A DNA stretch of 64,000 bases from Rhizomys pruinosus (GCA_009823505.1 VZQC01012382.1:105972-169971), one strand, 5' to 3'; counted from the first letter of the stretch, positions 1-11,640 are shown. The notes: generated by a model not told the origin, from the letters alone. Numbers and translations: made by a program.

Positions 1-189
1 CCCCCCCCCCCGCTGGATGGTGGGACCCATGAGCTGTGTGGGTTTGGGCACAACTGCTTGCAAATTGGTTTTACATGAAGGATGTTTGTACTCACAAATT
101 ATCAGTTATTGTTAAAAAATGAAAACATATCAAAACAAAACAAAAAAAGAGAGAGAGATGCAGAAAAGTTATGGCAGAATGCATGATCT

Positions 190-320
190 GGGATGGGTAG
201 GGGTAGGGTGGGGGGAAGGGGAAGGGAAAGGGATATATGCCTGAACTGAATTAGAAAATGATGTATGAAGTACACAAAGCATCAATAAAAATAAAAAAAT
301 AAAAAAAGAAGTATCACAAA
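190..320 (+). mobile_element. L1 3' UTR end fragment
   Basis: A G-rich tract (190-232) is followed by a segment reading 'atgaagtacacaaagc', then AATAAAA and an A-rich tail. The same layout recurs at 7065-7200, 47640-47795, 56240-56392 and 60735-60940. This is the typical end of a rodent L1 3' UTR: polypurine stretch, conserved end, poly(A) signal, tail. No ORF2 precedes it here, so it is a 5'-truncated insertion. Confidence 0.65.
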
Positions 321-1573
321 GTCAAAAAAAAAAGAATATTAGATAGAACTCCTTGACCAAAAATATCTCCTCATTTACAATCTTAGATTCATCAAACATG
401 TTCTTTTCAAACAAGTTGACTTTAGTCATCAAATGCCCATTATGTCACCTACATGCTTCTGACTATGTGTATATCCATAACTATGTCTGTATCATAATCA
501 TGCGTACCAGCAAAGTCCAAGTCTGCAGAAGAATGCTATGTACTTAATGGTCCCACAGAGGCAGCAGCATGGGGAAAGGAGGAAGAGGAGGACAGGACAA
601 AGTGAAGGTAAAAGACAACAAACATCAACTTGCCCCTTCTGCAGTCTGACAGAAGCAGTCGCAAAGGACCCCACTGAATCCAGCAGGAAGTTCCTTTGCC
701 TGGCCTTAGTAACAGTCTTTGTCCTCTCCTCCCCTGTAAACCCAGTGAATTCGGCTTCCCTGGGGATGGGCGCCCTGCTCAGGTCACGACTTGCCACTGC
801 CATTCTAGAGGCAGGCAAGTAACTGTTCCAGCAGAGAGAAACGTGCAGGAGAGAGAGCTTCTCTCCCTTGGCCGGAGTCTGCCCGGTCAGCATAATTAAC
901 ATAAGTACAAGATGTTCATCCACCACCAACAGGATGAGAACTTGTGTGAAAGTGAGTGTTGGCACACAGAAGCCAGCCACACAGCAGTTGGGCTTTGTAA
1001 TTAACTGAACAGTTCCTCTTTTAGAATCTTCTGGGCATGTTCCCAGGAAGCCCCAGGCTTCAGGCTTCAGGACTAACTTCGAGGACAGGAACGTCCAGAT
1101 GATCCGTCATAGTAAGGAGATGCATGCCTCCCTTTAGAGGGCAGTGCTCATCATCAGGAAGTAGAGAAAGGAGCCAGAATGATTGCTCAGCACGTAAAGG
1201 CTCTCGCTGCCAAGACTTTGGTATCAAGGAGCCACATGGTGAAAAGAGAACCAAGACCCACAAGTTGTCCTTGACCCCCGCATGCATGCTGTGACATACA
1301 CAATGAATGGACAATCAGAACACAAAGCCTTTCCCTGTCAATATGAGAAAACGTTTTTCAACCCATGACTGTTTTTTCTTAACTGGCTTTAACTTTTCTG
1401 AACCTTGAGGTATCACCAAAGAAGAAAAAATACATTTAATGCCCAATAGATTTCAGGAAGAACTAATCAGACAACAACCTCTATAAGCAGACATGCTGCG
1501 TAAATGCAGTGATACTGATACCTAGAGCATCCTACATATTGAGCTGAGTGCTAAAGTCATCAAATATCTACAA
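321..1573. other. Unassigned intergenic DNA
   Basis: I recognise no repeat or gene in this stretch. Open frames on both strands around 498-980 overlap each other, have no family resemblance and are rejected as coding. A run of 18 C ends the segment (1574-1591). Confidence 0.4.
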
Positions 1574-1591
1574 CCCCCCCCCCCCCCCCCC
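1574..1591. repeat. Poly-C homopolymer, 18 nt
   Basis: Uninterrupted C run followed by a short GC-rich stretch. Similar C or G runs lie at 1-12, 48453-48466 and 53982-53993. Lengths of such runs are unreliable in assemblies. Confidence 0.9.
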
Positions 1592-1647
1592 GCCCGGGGC
1601 CTTCCATCTGCTTTCAAAGTTCGGAATTTTTCAACTGTGCCTTCTGT

Positions 1648-2057
1648 TCTAGTTTCCTTTCAGTTGCTGTGACAAAACACTCTGACCAATTCCAACTTGG
1701 GGAGGAAAGGGTTTATTTGGCTCACATCTCCTGGGTCAGAGTTCATCACTGAGGGAGCCCAAGGTAGGAACTCAGGGTAGAAACCTGGAGGCAGGAGCTA
1801 AAGCACAGGCCATGGAGGAATGCTGTTCACTGGCTTGCTCCCCTGGCCAATGCCCAGCCTGCCTTCTTATATGGTACACAACAACCTGCCCAGGATGGCA
1901 CCACCCATAGTGTGGGCTGGGCCCTCCCACATAACTCAACAATCAAGACAATACTCCAGATGTGGCCAGAGGCCAGTCTAGTGGAGCCAATTCCCCAACT
2001 GAGGCTCCCTCAACCCAGGTGTGTCAAGTTGACACTAAAACTCTCCAGCATTTCCCA
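1648..2057 (+). mobile_element. Rodent dispersed repeat, copy 1 (family not named)
   Basis: Starts near 'gttgctgtgacaaaacac' and ends near 'gtgtcaagttgacac'. A second copy with the same start, middle and end lies at 41592-42111. A third, related one frames the L1 at 48373-48434 and 54762-55050. An antisense end fragment sits at 16919-16960. I know this as a common dispersed rodent sequence but cannot assign a Repbase name from memory. No coding capacity is visible. Confidence 0.65.
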
Positions 2058-2162
2058 ACTACTCTCCCTCAGGGACACTAGTAACACAGTTTATTCCTCA
2101 AGTTCTCTAGAGCATGTTTGACAATATGTTTTCAGTCACAACACAAATAGAAAATGCTGTCA

Positions 2163-2375
2163 GGGGTTGGAGATGTGGCTCAATGGTTAAGAGAACCGGC
2201 TGCTCTTTGGAGGACCTGGGTTCAATCCCCAGCACCCACATGGCAGCTAACAAGGTTCCCTAACTCTAGTTCCAGGGGATCCAATGCCCTCTTCTGACAT
2301 CCCTGCGCATTGTAGGACATGGGTATGCTTACATCCATACACATAAAATGAAAATGATAAATAATAAAAAAATAT
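2163..2375 (+). mobile_element. B2 SINE
   Basis: Begins GGGGTTGGAGATGTGGCTCA and has the tRNA-like box region with GGTTCAATCCCCAGC. The B2 tail has an (ATAAA)-type A-rich end. Slightly diverged; simple form without the internal 17-bp duplication seen in other copies. Confidence 0.85.
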
Positions 2376-2780
2376 GTTTTCAAAAAGAAAACACTATCAG
2401 TATTAACCCCCCAAAGTGAATAGTTGTTCATGGCAACATAAGCTAATTCCTGCCACACCCAAGAACCATCAGGGTGGATAATTCCCATGCATGTGCAACC
2501 AATAGCCCATAGGCTGTATGTGGTTAAGGACAGCTATTAATACAACCTAAAAACATAATATATTGCATAAAACATTATGAGTTTTTTGTGACTCTGTGTA
2601 TGACTTGATTGCATGTAAACTTTGTAGATTATGTAGGTAACATCTCAGCATCAAAAGTTTGGATGCCTTGAATGAAGCATTGACTTTTCCAGATGGTGGT
2701 GTACAGCAAATGATCTCAGCTTTAGCAATGTATTGCCAAGGAAACTTTTAGTAAACACCCATGCCTAAGTATCACGCCTA

Positions 2781-3036
2781 AGAAATTCTGATTTAAAAAG
2801 TTTTATTTATTATTTTTTATGTGTATGAGTGTACTGTCTACATGTAGGTTGGTGCACCCGTGTCATGCAATGCTGTGGAAGTCAGAAGAGGGTGTTGGAT
2901 TTCCCTTGGAACTGGAGTTAAAGATGGTTCTCAGCCACCATATGGATGCTGGGGATCAAACTCTGGTCCTCTGCAAGAGCAGTTGGCACTCTTAACTGCT
3001 AGGCCATCTCTCCAGCCCCAGAAATTCTGATTTAAA
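2781..3036 (-). mobile_element. B2 SINE with 17-bp target-site duplication
   Basis: The antisense B2 body is at 2798-3019. The flanks carry a perfect direct repeat AGAAATTCTGATTTAAA at 2781-2797 and 3020-3036. This is the signature of L1-machinery insertion and sets both ends exactly. Confidence 0.92.
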
Positions 3037-3132
3037 TGATCTGGGTGGAGCCCAGCACCAGATGAGATATATGGCCTTAGCTGAGACCAAATACAAAACG
3101 AAACAAACAAACAAAATTCCACAACACTCATT

Positions 3133-3275
3133 GCTGGGTGAGCGTGGTGGTGCATGCCTTTTAATCCCAGCACTCAGGAGGCAGAGGCAGGCGGATCTCT
3201 GTAAGTTCAAGGCCAGCCTGGTCTACAGAGTGAGCTCCAAGATGGCTGGGCTATAGGGAGACCCTGTCTCAAAAA
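3133..3275 (+). mobile_element. B1 SINE
   Basis: 7SL-derived body with 'atcccagcactcaggaggc', 'aaggccagcctggtctaca' and the 'ccctgtctc' end, followed directly by a tetranucleotide tail. Confidence 0.9.
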
Positions 3276-3277
3276 GA

Positions 3278-3316
<39 letters not shown>

Positions 3317-3320
3317 ATAT
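3276..3320. repeat. (ATAA)n microsatellite
   Basis: About eleven tetranucleotide units grown from the A-tail of the preceding B1. Confidence 0.95.
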
Positions 3321-3321
3321 C

Positions 3322-4850
3322 ACTCCTCAAGTCTAACCATGCAATTGAGCCACCCGTGAAAATGCATCTCTTTAGCAGATCTAAGAATTGGATTTGAGAG
3401 CCAGCATTATTTTTATCTCTCAAAGTATCTTACAGAGCACACTTTGAGAAGCACATTTGACCATGTCTGATGATCTCTGTGAAGGTCTTGCTAGAAAAGC
3501 CTAACAGCTCTGCCCCAGTCTTCTGTGTTGCTGATGCTGATGTTGATCCTTCAGTCACAGTGACCACCTCTTTTAAAACATTGGTCTAAAATATTAGTTT
3601 AGAAAGCACTACCTTTTATGGGGGAAAATAATTTCCAGGCATCAAACTTTGAAATTCCTCAAAAATAAAGCCTAGAATAATGTTTACACAAACTGGAGGG
3701 ACACAAGCTACCTTTGAGGTGTTTGATTCTGAGAGCTTCTGACAGCTGGCTAGAAAGGCCTCAATGGAACTCTCTACTCAGAGGAAGATTCCTCTCTCCC
3801 CTGTGGGATGCTCAGGGTCTCTCACAAAGAAAGTAGATTCTTCAAGAGAAGACCCAGAGGAAATCTGCAGACACTGCTAGGCTGATAGTCCCATCCTTGC
3901 CTCCAGTGATTCCAATCACTGGCTCTTGTCAAAGTCAAGCATCCTTAACACTGAGGCTCACTCACCTTCAAACTCAGAGCACCCTACCATACCACCACTA
4001 TTAATCATAACACTGTCAGAAGAGATCTGTGGGTTCCACATCCTTTCAGATTCCTATGAGTTGCAACATGAAAATAAAGAGTCAAAGTAGATTAAGAGAA
4101 GAGAGGCTAGAAAACAATGAACCCAAAGTGCCTCAGAAATGGTGCCCATTGGCCCCCAGGTTTGCCAATCCTCATTTAATGGACTGTTGCTAATTGACCA
4201 TAATAGCTATACTGCAGTGAGTTTTCATCATTTTCTCTGGACAACTCCCAGATAATGAGCTCCAACTGAGAGGCTTAGATTGCTATCAAGCCAGAGTGAG
4301 GGAGGCCTTCAGGGGGTGCCAGCATGTGTGTGTGCGATCCATATGAGAGATTTCTAGCTCCAGGAAGTCTCAGAGGAAAAGCCTGTTAATGCTGAAGCAG
4401 GAAAGCCAAGGTGTCCAGAGAGCCCTGGAACTTCATCAGGTGAGGGTCACCTGATGGGACATCCTTCCCGGGCCTGGGGCAAGTTCTTGGGGGTCAGTGC
4501 TGCTCTGTGTTCACCCCAGCCTGGACATGTTGGAATTCAGTTGTGTGGATAACTACTGAGTAATAAGATGAAGACAGTGTCAGGTTTCAGAAAAGCACGC
4601 CTGGGAAACCATCTCACAGACTCCCAGAACACAGGTTTAACTGCTGTGTTCCTGTTGGCAGTGGCAGCCAATGGTCCTCCGGACACTGCACCATTTGACT
4701 GTTATATTGCCTTTCAGTCAGACCTTGACTCTGTAACAGCAAAGCAAAATCCCTAACAGCCACCATGAACCGTGATGTATTGGGTAAACCTAGAACATTC
4801 ATTTCAATGTTGCTTAACTAGGTTTCAATCCATGGATGAACCACTTAATC
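3322..4850. other. Unassigned intergenic DNA
   Basis: No recognisable gene or repeat. Short ORFs (for example 4568-4756) show no family resemblance. Confidence 0.4.
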
Positions 4851-4993
4851 TTTTTTTTTCCCTTTGGTCTTTTTGAAACACGGTCTCTCTGTAGCCCTAG
4901 CTGGCCTAGAAGTCACTATATAAACCAGGCTGCCCTCAATCCCACAGAGGTCCACCTCCCTCTGCCTTGTGTGCCACCATGCTCAGCCACTTA
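4841..4993 (-). mobile_element. B1 SINE (diverged)
   Basis: Antisense B1: T-run, 'ggtctctctgtagccct' and the complement of the B1 head near 'gtgccaccatgctcagcc'. The flanking direct repeat CCACTTA at 4841-4847 and 4987-4993 is a probable TSD. Confidence 0.8.
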
Positions 4994-5002
4994 CTGATTC
5001 TT

Positions 5003-5165
5003 GGCTTCAGTTGTTTCATCTGTGAATAGTAACTAATACATCTGTTGACATATTGGTGAATTAAAGAATTGCATTAGTCACCTGACACATAGTAGATACC
5101 TTATATCATTGTCCTTTTTACTGTGATTATAACTTGTAGCTATTAGGAATACTAATACTATTATT
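5003..5165 (+). mobile_element. MIR SINE relic
   Basis: Weak match to the MIR core order: 'cttcagttgtttcatctgtg', then a spacer, then 'acacatagtagata' near the 3' end. An ancient mammalian SINE, heavily decayed. Confidence 0.5.
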
Positions 5166-5653
5166 ACTGCTTTCAGCTTCTCTTGACCACTTCTGCTATG
5201 GCTAGTATGTAACAGTCTCAAATGTAGCAATTAGGGAGATTATTCTGTTGAGCAAGACCTGCATACATAAATGGAAAGTTCTGAAAAAAAATACGGATTT
5301 CAAGCTAGAAATATGGAATTTGGTGGTTTAATTCAGTTCCAACACCAGCATGTATCTGGGTCCCTCCCTGCTATTGCTCCAGTGGGTTAGAGGAAGAGCT
5401 GCCAGTCCAACTCCCTCAAGTTCAAATGCAGAAGCTCTATCTTCGAGCTCAGGAGAAAGGAAGGAACAGCAGCAGGTAGAAATTGATAGCAGAAGCAGAG
5501 TCCTGCGTCTCTCCATCTTTCTGGACCTCTCCAGCACAGAAACCTCAGACTTAAAATAAATTTCCTAGTCCATTAATCCACCCAATTCTGAGAGGACACA
5601 CGAGAACCAAAATTGTTACGAGAACAATCCCCCCCCGCCGCCCCCCAATAAAG

Positions 5654-5777
5654 AAAAGGAATGCAGTGTAGTCTGTGCCTGAGTGCATGTACACAGTTCT
5701 GCCTGTCCTGACCTTGTAGCTCCTGCGTGTTTCATGAGACAAGCTGAACTGTAAAGGGGAACTAACAGAGGGTATAC
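5654..5777 (+). repeat. Uncharacterised dispersed repeat, diverged copy
   Basis: Shares an ordered series of segments ('tgcctgagtgca', 'ctctgcctgtc' or its variant, 'ccttgtagc', 'gagctgtaaaggggagccaacagaggg' with changes) with 8607-8766, and hence with 10539-10698. Divergence and a central indel show an old relationship, unlike the recent block duplication. It could be an LTR fragment; I do not recognise it. Confidence 0.55.
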
Positions 5778-5939
5778 AAGGCTGAGTCTGTTTATTCATG
5801 GCTCTGTCTTTTTGGTACAACCCCACCCCCAACCCCACGCAGACGCTAACAGGAATACACTGCTTTCGGAAGGAAAAATAGCTTCCTCCGTGTCTCCACA
5901 CATAACACAACACACTTGGTCACTGGTCTGGGGACTGGA

Positions 5940-6530
5940 GGTGGTGGCGCCGGGCAGGGGACTGAAGGCGCTACATAAATGTGAAAAAACGGGATGGAGA
6001 AAGGAAAAAGAAAGTTCTGAAAAGAAAAAATAGCTGTGCGACGCGAGGTCGCTGGAAGCTAGAAGGAAGCGCTGAGCACGGATGCCACACGGAAGGAGTG
6101 CGAGCTGCTAGGCCAACGGAGCTGGGCCAGGGCTGCACCTGTGCTGGCTGCACAAGGCGGACAGACAGCGGCTGCCAGTAAGGCTAGGCCAGCTTGACTG
6201 AGGCTGGGGCGAGGTCCAAGGAGGGCAGAGCCCTGGCCTTCCCAAGGAGACACATCTTAGATGGAGCCACTGGCAAAGGCCGTTGTGGTCTGAGCTCCCA
6301 CCAGACTGTGTTGAGAGAGCACGCTGCCTGAGGACGTGTGTGAAAGGCAGATCGGGGCAGGACCTCAGGGTCTCTGTGAGAGACCTGGAGCTGGGGCATG
6401 GAGCAAACTCGGCCTCTGTTCCTATAGTAGGCTGGCCAGGGCCCCAGTGACGTCAGAGGCATGTGCGGGGATGGGTTTTCTGATGAGAACAAAAGGGACA
6501 AGACCTGGGAGACTCAAGGCAGAATAGTGT
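5940..6530. promoter_or_regulatory. CpG-enriched segment with CRE palindrome, possible regulatory relic
   Basis: GC-richer than its surroundings, with roughly twenty CpG dinucleotides in about 600 bp by eye. A perfect TGACGTCA (cAMP-response element) occurs at 6448-6455. ORFs here on both strands are unrelated to any family I know. It could be an unannotated promoter or first exon, or just a GC-rich relic. Inference only. Confidence 0.3.
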
Positions 6531-7064
6531 CTCCTAAGAAAGAAAAACGAAGATGAGGACAGAACTGTGGAAGCTTGAAGCCAATTCGGAAAACGTTAAC
6601 TAGTCCAAGTTTTGTGGATGATGGGGCTTAAAGATGGTGTATGTCTGATTATTAAAACCAGGGGACAGTCAGACTCTTCATATAAGTCTGTCCTCTTGAC
6701 CATAGAGGCCATGAAGTGATCAGAGATTAGAGTCTAACCAGTATATAGCCTAGAAAAAAAAAAAAAAAGTGGAGGAGTTACTGAGGACCTCGGGGTATGT
6801 GTAATATAATACAAAAGTTGTAGTTGCACAGGGGTCTACAGGGGTCTACACCATCACTAAACAGAAGTGCAGAGAATATGTAACTTTCCGAAGGGGGCAT
6901 GAGGGAAATGGGAAAATAAACCCCACATGGGAGACTCCTAAACCGAGACCCTTTCAAAATAGCCACGCAGGAGTGAGGAGAGTGTGCCTTACTTACCTAG
7001 ATGGGTGGGCTAGACTTCAGTGGATGAATTTTCACTGAAGGACATCTTAGTATAAATGCTTCAC

Positions 7065-7200
7065 TAGACAGGACTTAACACGTATGGCAGAATACATGAG
7101 GTTTGATGAGGGGTTTGGGGGGGCATTGATAGGGATGGGGTCTAAATTTGATTAAGAATTGCACGAAATGTACAAAAGCTCAATACAATTTTTAAAGATA
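7065..7200 (+). mobile_element. L1 3' UTR end fragment
   Basis: 'gacttaacacgtatggcagaat' is followed by a G-rich stretch, 'ttgcacgaaatgtacaaaa' and an A-rich end. It parallels 47650-47795. A (TA)n run follows at 7198-7221. Confidence 0.65.
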
Positions 7201-7221
7201 TATATATATATATATATATAT
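7198..7221. repeat. (TA)n microsatellite
   Basis: Simple dinucleotide run directly after the L1 3' end. Confidence 0.9.
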
Positions 7222-7556
7222 CACCAAAAAATAATACCCATGTAGAATTCACAAAGGTGAGTTTTTCCACAAAGACTAAAATAGATGTGTGGAGGCCTTC
7301 CCCTTCTCACCTGCTAGTGCTGGTAATGTGATTAAAATTAATTTGAATTAAGTCATGTGATGATTATGCCTTGTAAAGTATACACACAGACTACATTAAT
7401 TGGAACTATCATACCCTCATGCTACCCCACATCTGGCAAAAGAAAAAGAGTATTTCAATAAATAAATATTTTAATATATATTTATATATGTACTGAATAT
7501 TACCCTGGACTAAGTGTATACTATGAGTGCTCTGAAGACTAAAATAGCTCTGAAAG

Positions 7557-7703
7557 GGGGGCTGGAGAGATGATTCAGTCATCTGGATCACTGGCTGCTC
7601 CTGCAGATGACTGGCAGTCAGGTCCCAGCACTCATATGGCAGCTAATAACCACTCATAGTGCCAGATACAAAGGATTCAACATCCTCTTCTTTCCTCCAA
7701 GGT
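7557..7703 (+). mobile_element. B2 SINE, 3'-shortened and diverged
   Basis: GGGGCTGGAGAGATGATTCA head, partial box region and 'ctcatatggcagctaa' are present; it ends without a clear A-tail. Confidence 0.75.
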
Positions 7704-8076
7704 CTCTGTCTAATTTTATTTTTACCATTTATAATTATTTAGGTAAGATGTCATAAAATATTTTATAATATTCATAAGAAAAACTACATTTAAATGAAAA
7801 GTGACAGAATTTAGTATTTATATGAAACCATTATTAACCTTTACAGAGTAGAAAACCAAAGTATATTTAAAAGTTGAGACAAAACATTACAATATTCTTA
7901 ATTTTTTAAAAAGCTATTGGACTTTTAAGGATAGCACATGGCTTCCTGTTTTTTAATGATTTCAAAATAGATTTCTAGACACTGTCATACATGGATATAA
8001 AAAAAAAGCAGAGAAAAGATAAGAACTTTGGCAAGCAAAGTATTAGTCCATAGCAGCTTGGTAAAAGTTTAAATCT

Positions 8077-8222
8077 TGTTTGTTTGTTTGTTTGTTTGTT
8101 TGTTTGTTTGTTTGTTTGTTTGAAACAGGGTCTCCTTGTAGTCCCAGCTGGCCTCTCTCTTATAGAGATCTGCCTGTCTCTGCCTCCAGAGTGCTGGAAA
8201 GCAACACCATGCCCAAGCTTAA
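8077..8222 (-). mobile_element. B1 SINE with (TTTG)n tail
   Basis: A (TTTG)n tract at 8077-8121 precedes 'gaaacagggtctccttgtag' and an internally shortened antisense B1 ending near 'aacaccatgccc'. The small ORFs here only translate the repeat. Confidence 0.85.
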
Positions 8223-8440
8223 ATCTTTATATAAAGTTTCTTCAATTTACATTTGTTCTTAGAATAAGTGCAAAAGGAAAAATATGCTAATATATGAGCA
8301 ATCTATAAGCCATAATGCAAACATATTTCAATAAGGCCTAAATAGTATGAAAATGTGCACCACAATGCATATACACCAACTGCATACATAATAAATGTAA
8401 ACCATGTGATTTTCAACCCTTTTATATAAAATATTTAACT

Positions 8441-8566
8441 GGGGGCTGGAGAGATGGCCTAGAGGTTAAGAGCACCAACTGCTCTTGCAGAGGACCCGGG
8501 TTCGATCCCCAGCCCCCACATGATGGCTGAAAACCGTCCTTGACTCCAGTTCCAGGGGAGAATGAC
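8441..8566 (+). mobile_element. B2 SINE, 5' part (interrupted)
   Basis: Intact B2 head 'gggggctggagagatggcc', box region and 'ggacccgggttcgatcccc', then the sequence leaves B2 abruptly at about 8566 and enters the duplicated block. The missing 3' part resumes at 9710. See the block-duplication entries. Confidence 0.85.
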
Positions 8567-9708
8567 GTCTAAGAATCAAAGGGGGGTGCAGTAGGCCCCA
8601 GAACACAGAAAAGGAGTGCAGCATGGTCCATGCCTGAGTGCAGGGACACAGCTCTGCCTGTCACAACCTTGTAGCACATCCAATCAAGATACATGTGTCA
8701 CCATATGTGGGAGACAAAGAAGATGAGCTGTAAAGGGGAGCCAACAGAGGGTAGAAAGATGCCAGGTACTAGCAGGCATAGACCGCTTCCTGGAGAGAAG
8801 AAATGCCTTGGTGTTTCATCTCTCTGCACGTAGTACCTGTGACATTTTAATTACCATACAGTAATTAACATGTAATAATGGGTTTCAGTTGCCATTTTCA
8901 TGCATGTATATAATGCATTTTGATCACATTCACCCTCCTCCATGAGTTGCTACATCAACCTCTTGCTAATCCCCTCTTCCCAGCTAGCATCCCTTCTACT
9001 TTCAGATCTTTCAGGGTGTGTATCTGTGTGTGTATGTGTCTGTGTGTGTGCGTGTGCATGTCCCAGTGAGTTTTAGTAGAGTTGTTTACAAAAACATGGG
9101 TAAGGGTTTATTTTTACCAGTGGGCACTTTACCATAGGCTATCCCACTGAAGGAAATGTCTCTCCCTCCACCATCCAGTGTAACCTACCTATAAATCCTC
9201 AGGAAATTGTCAAGCCTTGTGATCCCCTCTGAAAGGCTTGGCAAGCCTGATCCTCTACAGATCTTGCACAGTTGTCACAGCTAATGTGAGTGCAAAAGTA
9301 CAACAGCCATGTCATGCCCAGAAGACAGGGTTTCATAGTCTTCATTCCCATCCCCTGCTCTCTCTTCCCCTTCTTCCCTAAGCCTTGAAGTGGCTGAGTA
9401 TTCATTGTCACTAATTCTCAGAATTTTGACCAAGTACTAATCTGAAGTTACCACTGTCCAGCAAGGAGCTGTGAAGAAATATGAAAGACTAGCTCTCGGG
9501 AACTCCAGGAGCAATATTCACAAGGATATCTGACCTAGGGAAAATTACATAGTGGAAAATCTCAGGCCATATAAATTCTGGCCAAGTTCGGTAGGTGAGG
9601 AGGTGTGATTGGCAGCCCCTCAAATGAGTGGAATACATAAGGGCATGTTGAGAGACCAAAACTAAGCAGAGACTAGGGTATCCTGCAAAGAGGAAATATC
9701 CCCATACT
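8567..9708. repeat. 1,142-bp duplicated block, copy 1
   Basis: Reads the same as 10499-11640 at a constant offset of 1,932 wherever I compared it; I saw no difference. It begins inside a B2 SINE and ends next to a single N (9709), after which the B2 tail continues. Content is non-coding: the old dispersed repeat (8607-8766), a (TG)n tract (about 9017-9060) and an unassigned remainder. The two identical 70-aa ORFs in the two copies have no family resemblance. Placement suggests an assembly error more than a biological event. Confidence 0.92.
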
Positions 9709-9709
9709 N
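9709..9709. other. Single-base assembly gap (N)
   Basis: One N exactly at the right junction of block copy 1. Confidence 0.98.
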
Positions 9710-9776
9710 GTGCACAGACCTGCATACAGACAATACATTCATACACAAAAAAAAACCAAAAAAAAAAAAGAGTAGA
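9710..9776 (+). mobile_element. B2 SINE, 3' tail (interrupted)
   Basis: 'gtgcacagacctgcatacag' and 'acaatacattcatacacaa' are the 3' end of a B2 whose 5' end is at 8441-8566, followed by an A-rich tail. Confidence 0.8.
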
Positions 9777-10498
9777 AAAAAAAATAACTGTAGGTTTCAA
9801 ATGGACTATATTCTGGTGCTCAACAATAAACAATAAGAGAGTAAATTAGGTAACAAATACTTATATGTATACCAAGAATACTTTCAAGGACTGTCTAGCA
9901 TGTTGGATGTCACCAGCTGAATGACTTGAGAGAACAGAATAACATTAAATGGTAGTAGAAAAGAAGATATTTGTATTATGTTTGATGGAGTCATTGCAGT
10001 TTTATTCCCCAATAATGAAATTCCAACTACAAAGGCTCTTCAGGTACTACTTTGTCTGATGAGTTAGCCCAAAATTCAGAAATAAATGAAACTGTCTCTA
10101 ATCTTATGAAACAGTAGTTTGAAAAATAAAAGGAAGTCCATTTGTTCCAATCTTATGAGTCATACTTATAACTGAATGTGTAATCCCATGAGTTTAATGA
10201 TTGATTAATGAAAACAGCAGTAGCTGGAGGAATTCCTCCATCTCATCATAATATATCGTAATGAGTACATGCAGAACAGAAAAGTCAGGCAATGTTAATT
10301 ACGTTTTTTAATGAATGAAATGCTCTCTTTCAAAAACATTTTAAAACTATATACTTGTCTTTCTCTTCAGTCCTTTTGTTATGAACTAACAGGCACCTTC
10401 CTGTTATTCATTTATAACATGCTCATTGTAATTTGTCACATTATCATTTGTTCTCTCATCCACATCTTTGATGATGATTCTTTTTGACCCTAAGGAGG
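9777..10498. other. Unassigned AT-rich DNA between block copies
   Basis: No recognised repeat or gene. This is the spacer between the two identical blocks. Confidence 0.4.
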
Positions 10499-11640
10499 GT
10501 CTAAGAATCAAAGGGGGGTGCAGTAGGCCCCAGAACACAGAAAAGGAGTGCAGCATGGTCCATGCCTGAGTGCAGGGACACAGCTCTGCCTGTCACAACC
10601 TTGTAGCACATCCAATCAAGATACATGTGTCACCATATGTGGGAGACAAAGAAGATGAGCTGTAAAGGGGAGCCAACAGAGGGTAGAAAGATGCCAGGTA
10701 CTAGCAGGCATAGACCGCTTCCTGGAGAGAAGAAATGCCTTGGTGTTTCATCTCTCTGCACGTAGTACCTGTGACATTTTAATTACCATACAGTAATTAA
10801 CATGTAATAATGGGTTTCAGTTGCCATTTTCATGCATGTATATAATGCATTTTGATCACATTCACCCTCCTCCATGAGTTGCTACATCAACCTCTTGCTA
10901 ATCCCCTCTTCCCAGCTAGCATCCCTTCTACTTTCAGATCTTTCAGGGTGTGTATCTGTGTGTGTATGTGTCTGTGTGTGTGCGTGTGCATGTCCCAGTG
11001 AGTTTTAGTAGAGTTGTTTACAAAAACATGGGTAAGGGTTTATTTTTACCAGTGGGCACTTTACCATAGGCTATCCCACTGAAGGAAATGTCTCTCCCTC
11101 CACCATCCAGTGTAACCTACCTATAAATCCTCAGGAAATTGTCAAGCCTTGTGATCCCCTCTGAAAGGCTTGGCAAGCCTGATCCTCTACAGATCTTGCA
11201 CAGTTGTCACAGCTAATGTGAGTGCAAAAGTACAACAGCCATGTCATGCCCAGAAGACAGGGTTTCATAGTCTTCATTCCCATCCCCTGCTCTCTCTTCC
11301 CCTTCTTCCCTAAGCCTTGAAGTGGCTGAGTATTCATTGTCACTAATTCTCAGAATTTTGACCAAGTACTAATCTGAAGTTACCACTGTCCAGCAAGGAG
11401 CTGTGAAGAAATATGAAAGACTAGCTCTCGGGAACTCCAGGAGCAATATTCACAAGGATATCTGACCTAGGGAAAATTACATAGTGGAAAATCTCAGGCC
11501 ATATAAATTCTGGCCAAGTTCGGTAGGTGAGGAGGTGTGATTGGCAGCCCCTCAAATGAGTGGAATACATAAGGGCATGTTGAGAGACCAAAACTAAGCA
11601 GAGACTAGGGTATCCTGCAAAGAGGAAATATCCCCATACT
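10499..11640. repeat. 1,142-bp duplicated block, copy 2
   Basis: Partner of 8567-9708. Here the block runs smoothly into flanking DNA on both sides, with no SINE break and no N, so this copy is the more likely true location. Confidence 0.92.

Noticed and set aside
498..980. 160-aa minus-strand ORF
   Set aside because: Overlaps open frames on the other strand, low-complexity hydrophobic composition and no recognisable domain; chance ORF.
8078..8290. FVCLFVCLFVCL-type ORFs
   Set aside because: Translation of the (TTTG)n tail of a B1.
9199..11343. Two identical 70-aa ORFs as a duplicated gene
   Set aside because: They lie in the suspect duplicated block; identity comes from copying of DNA, and there is no domain.
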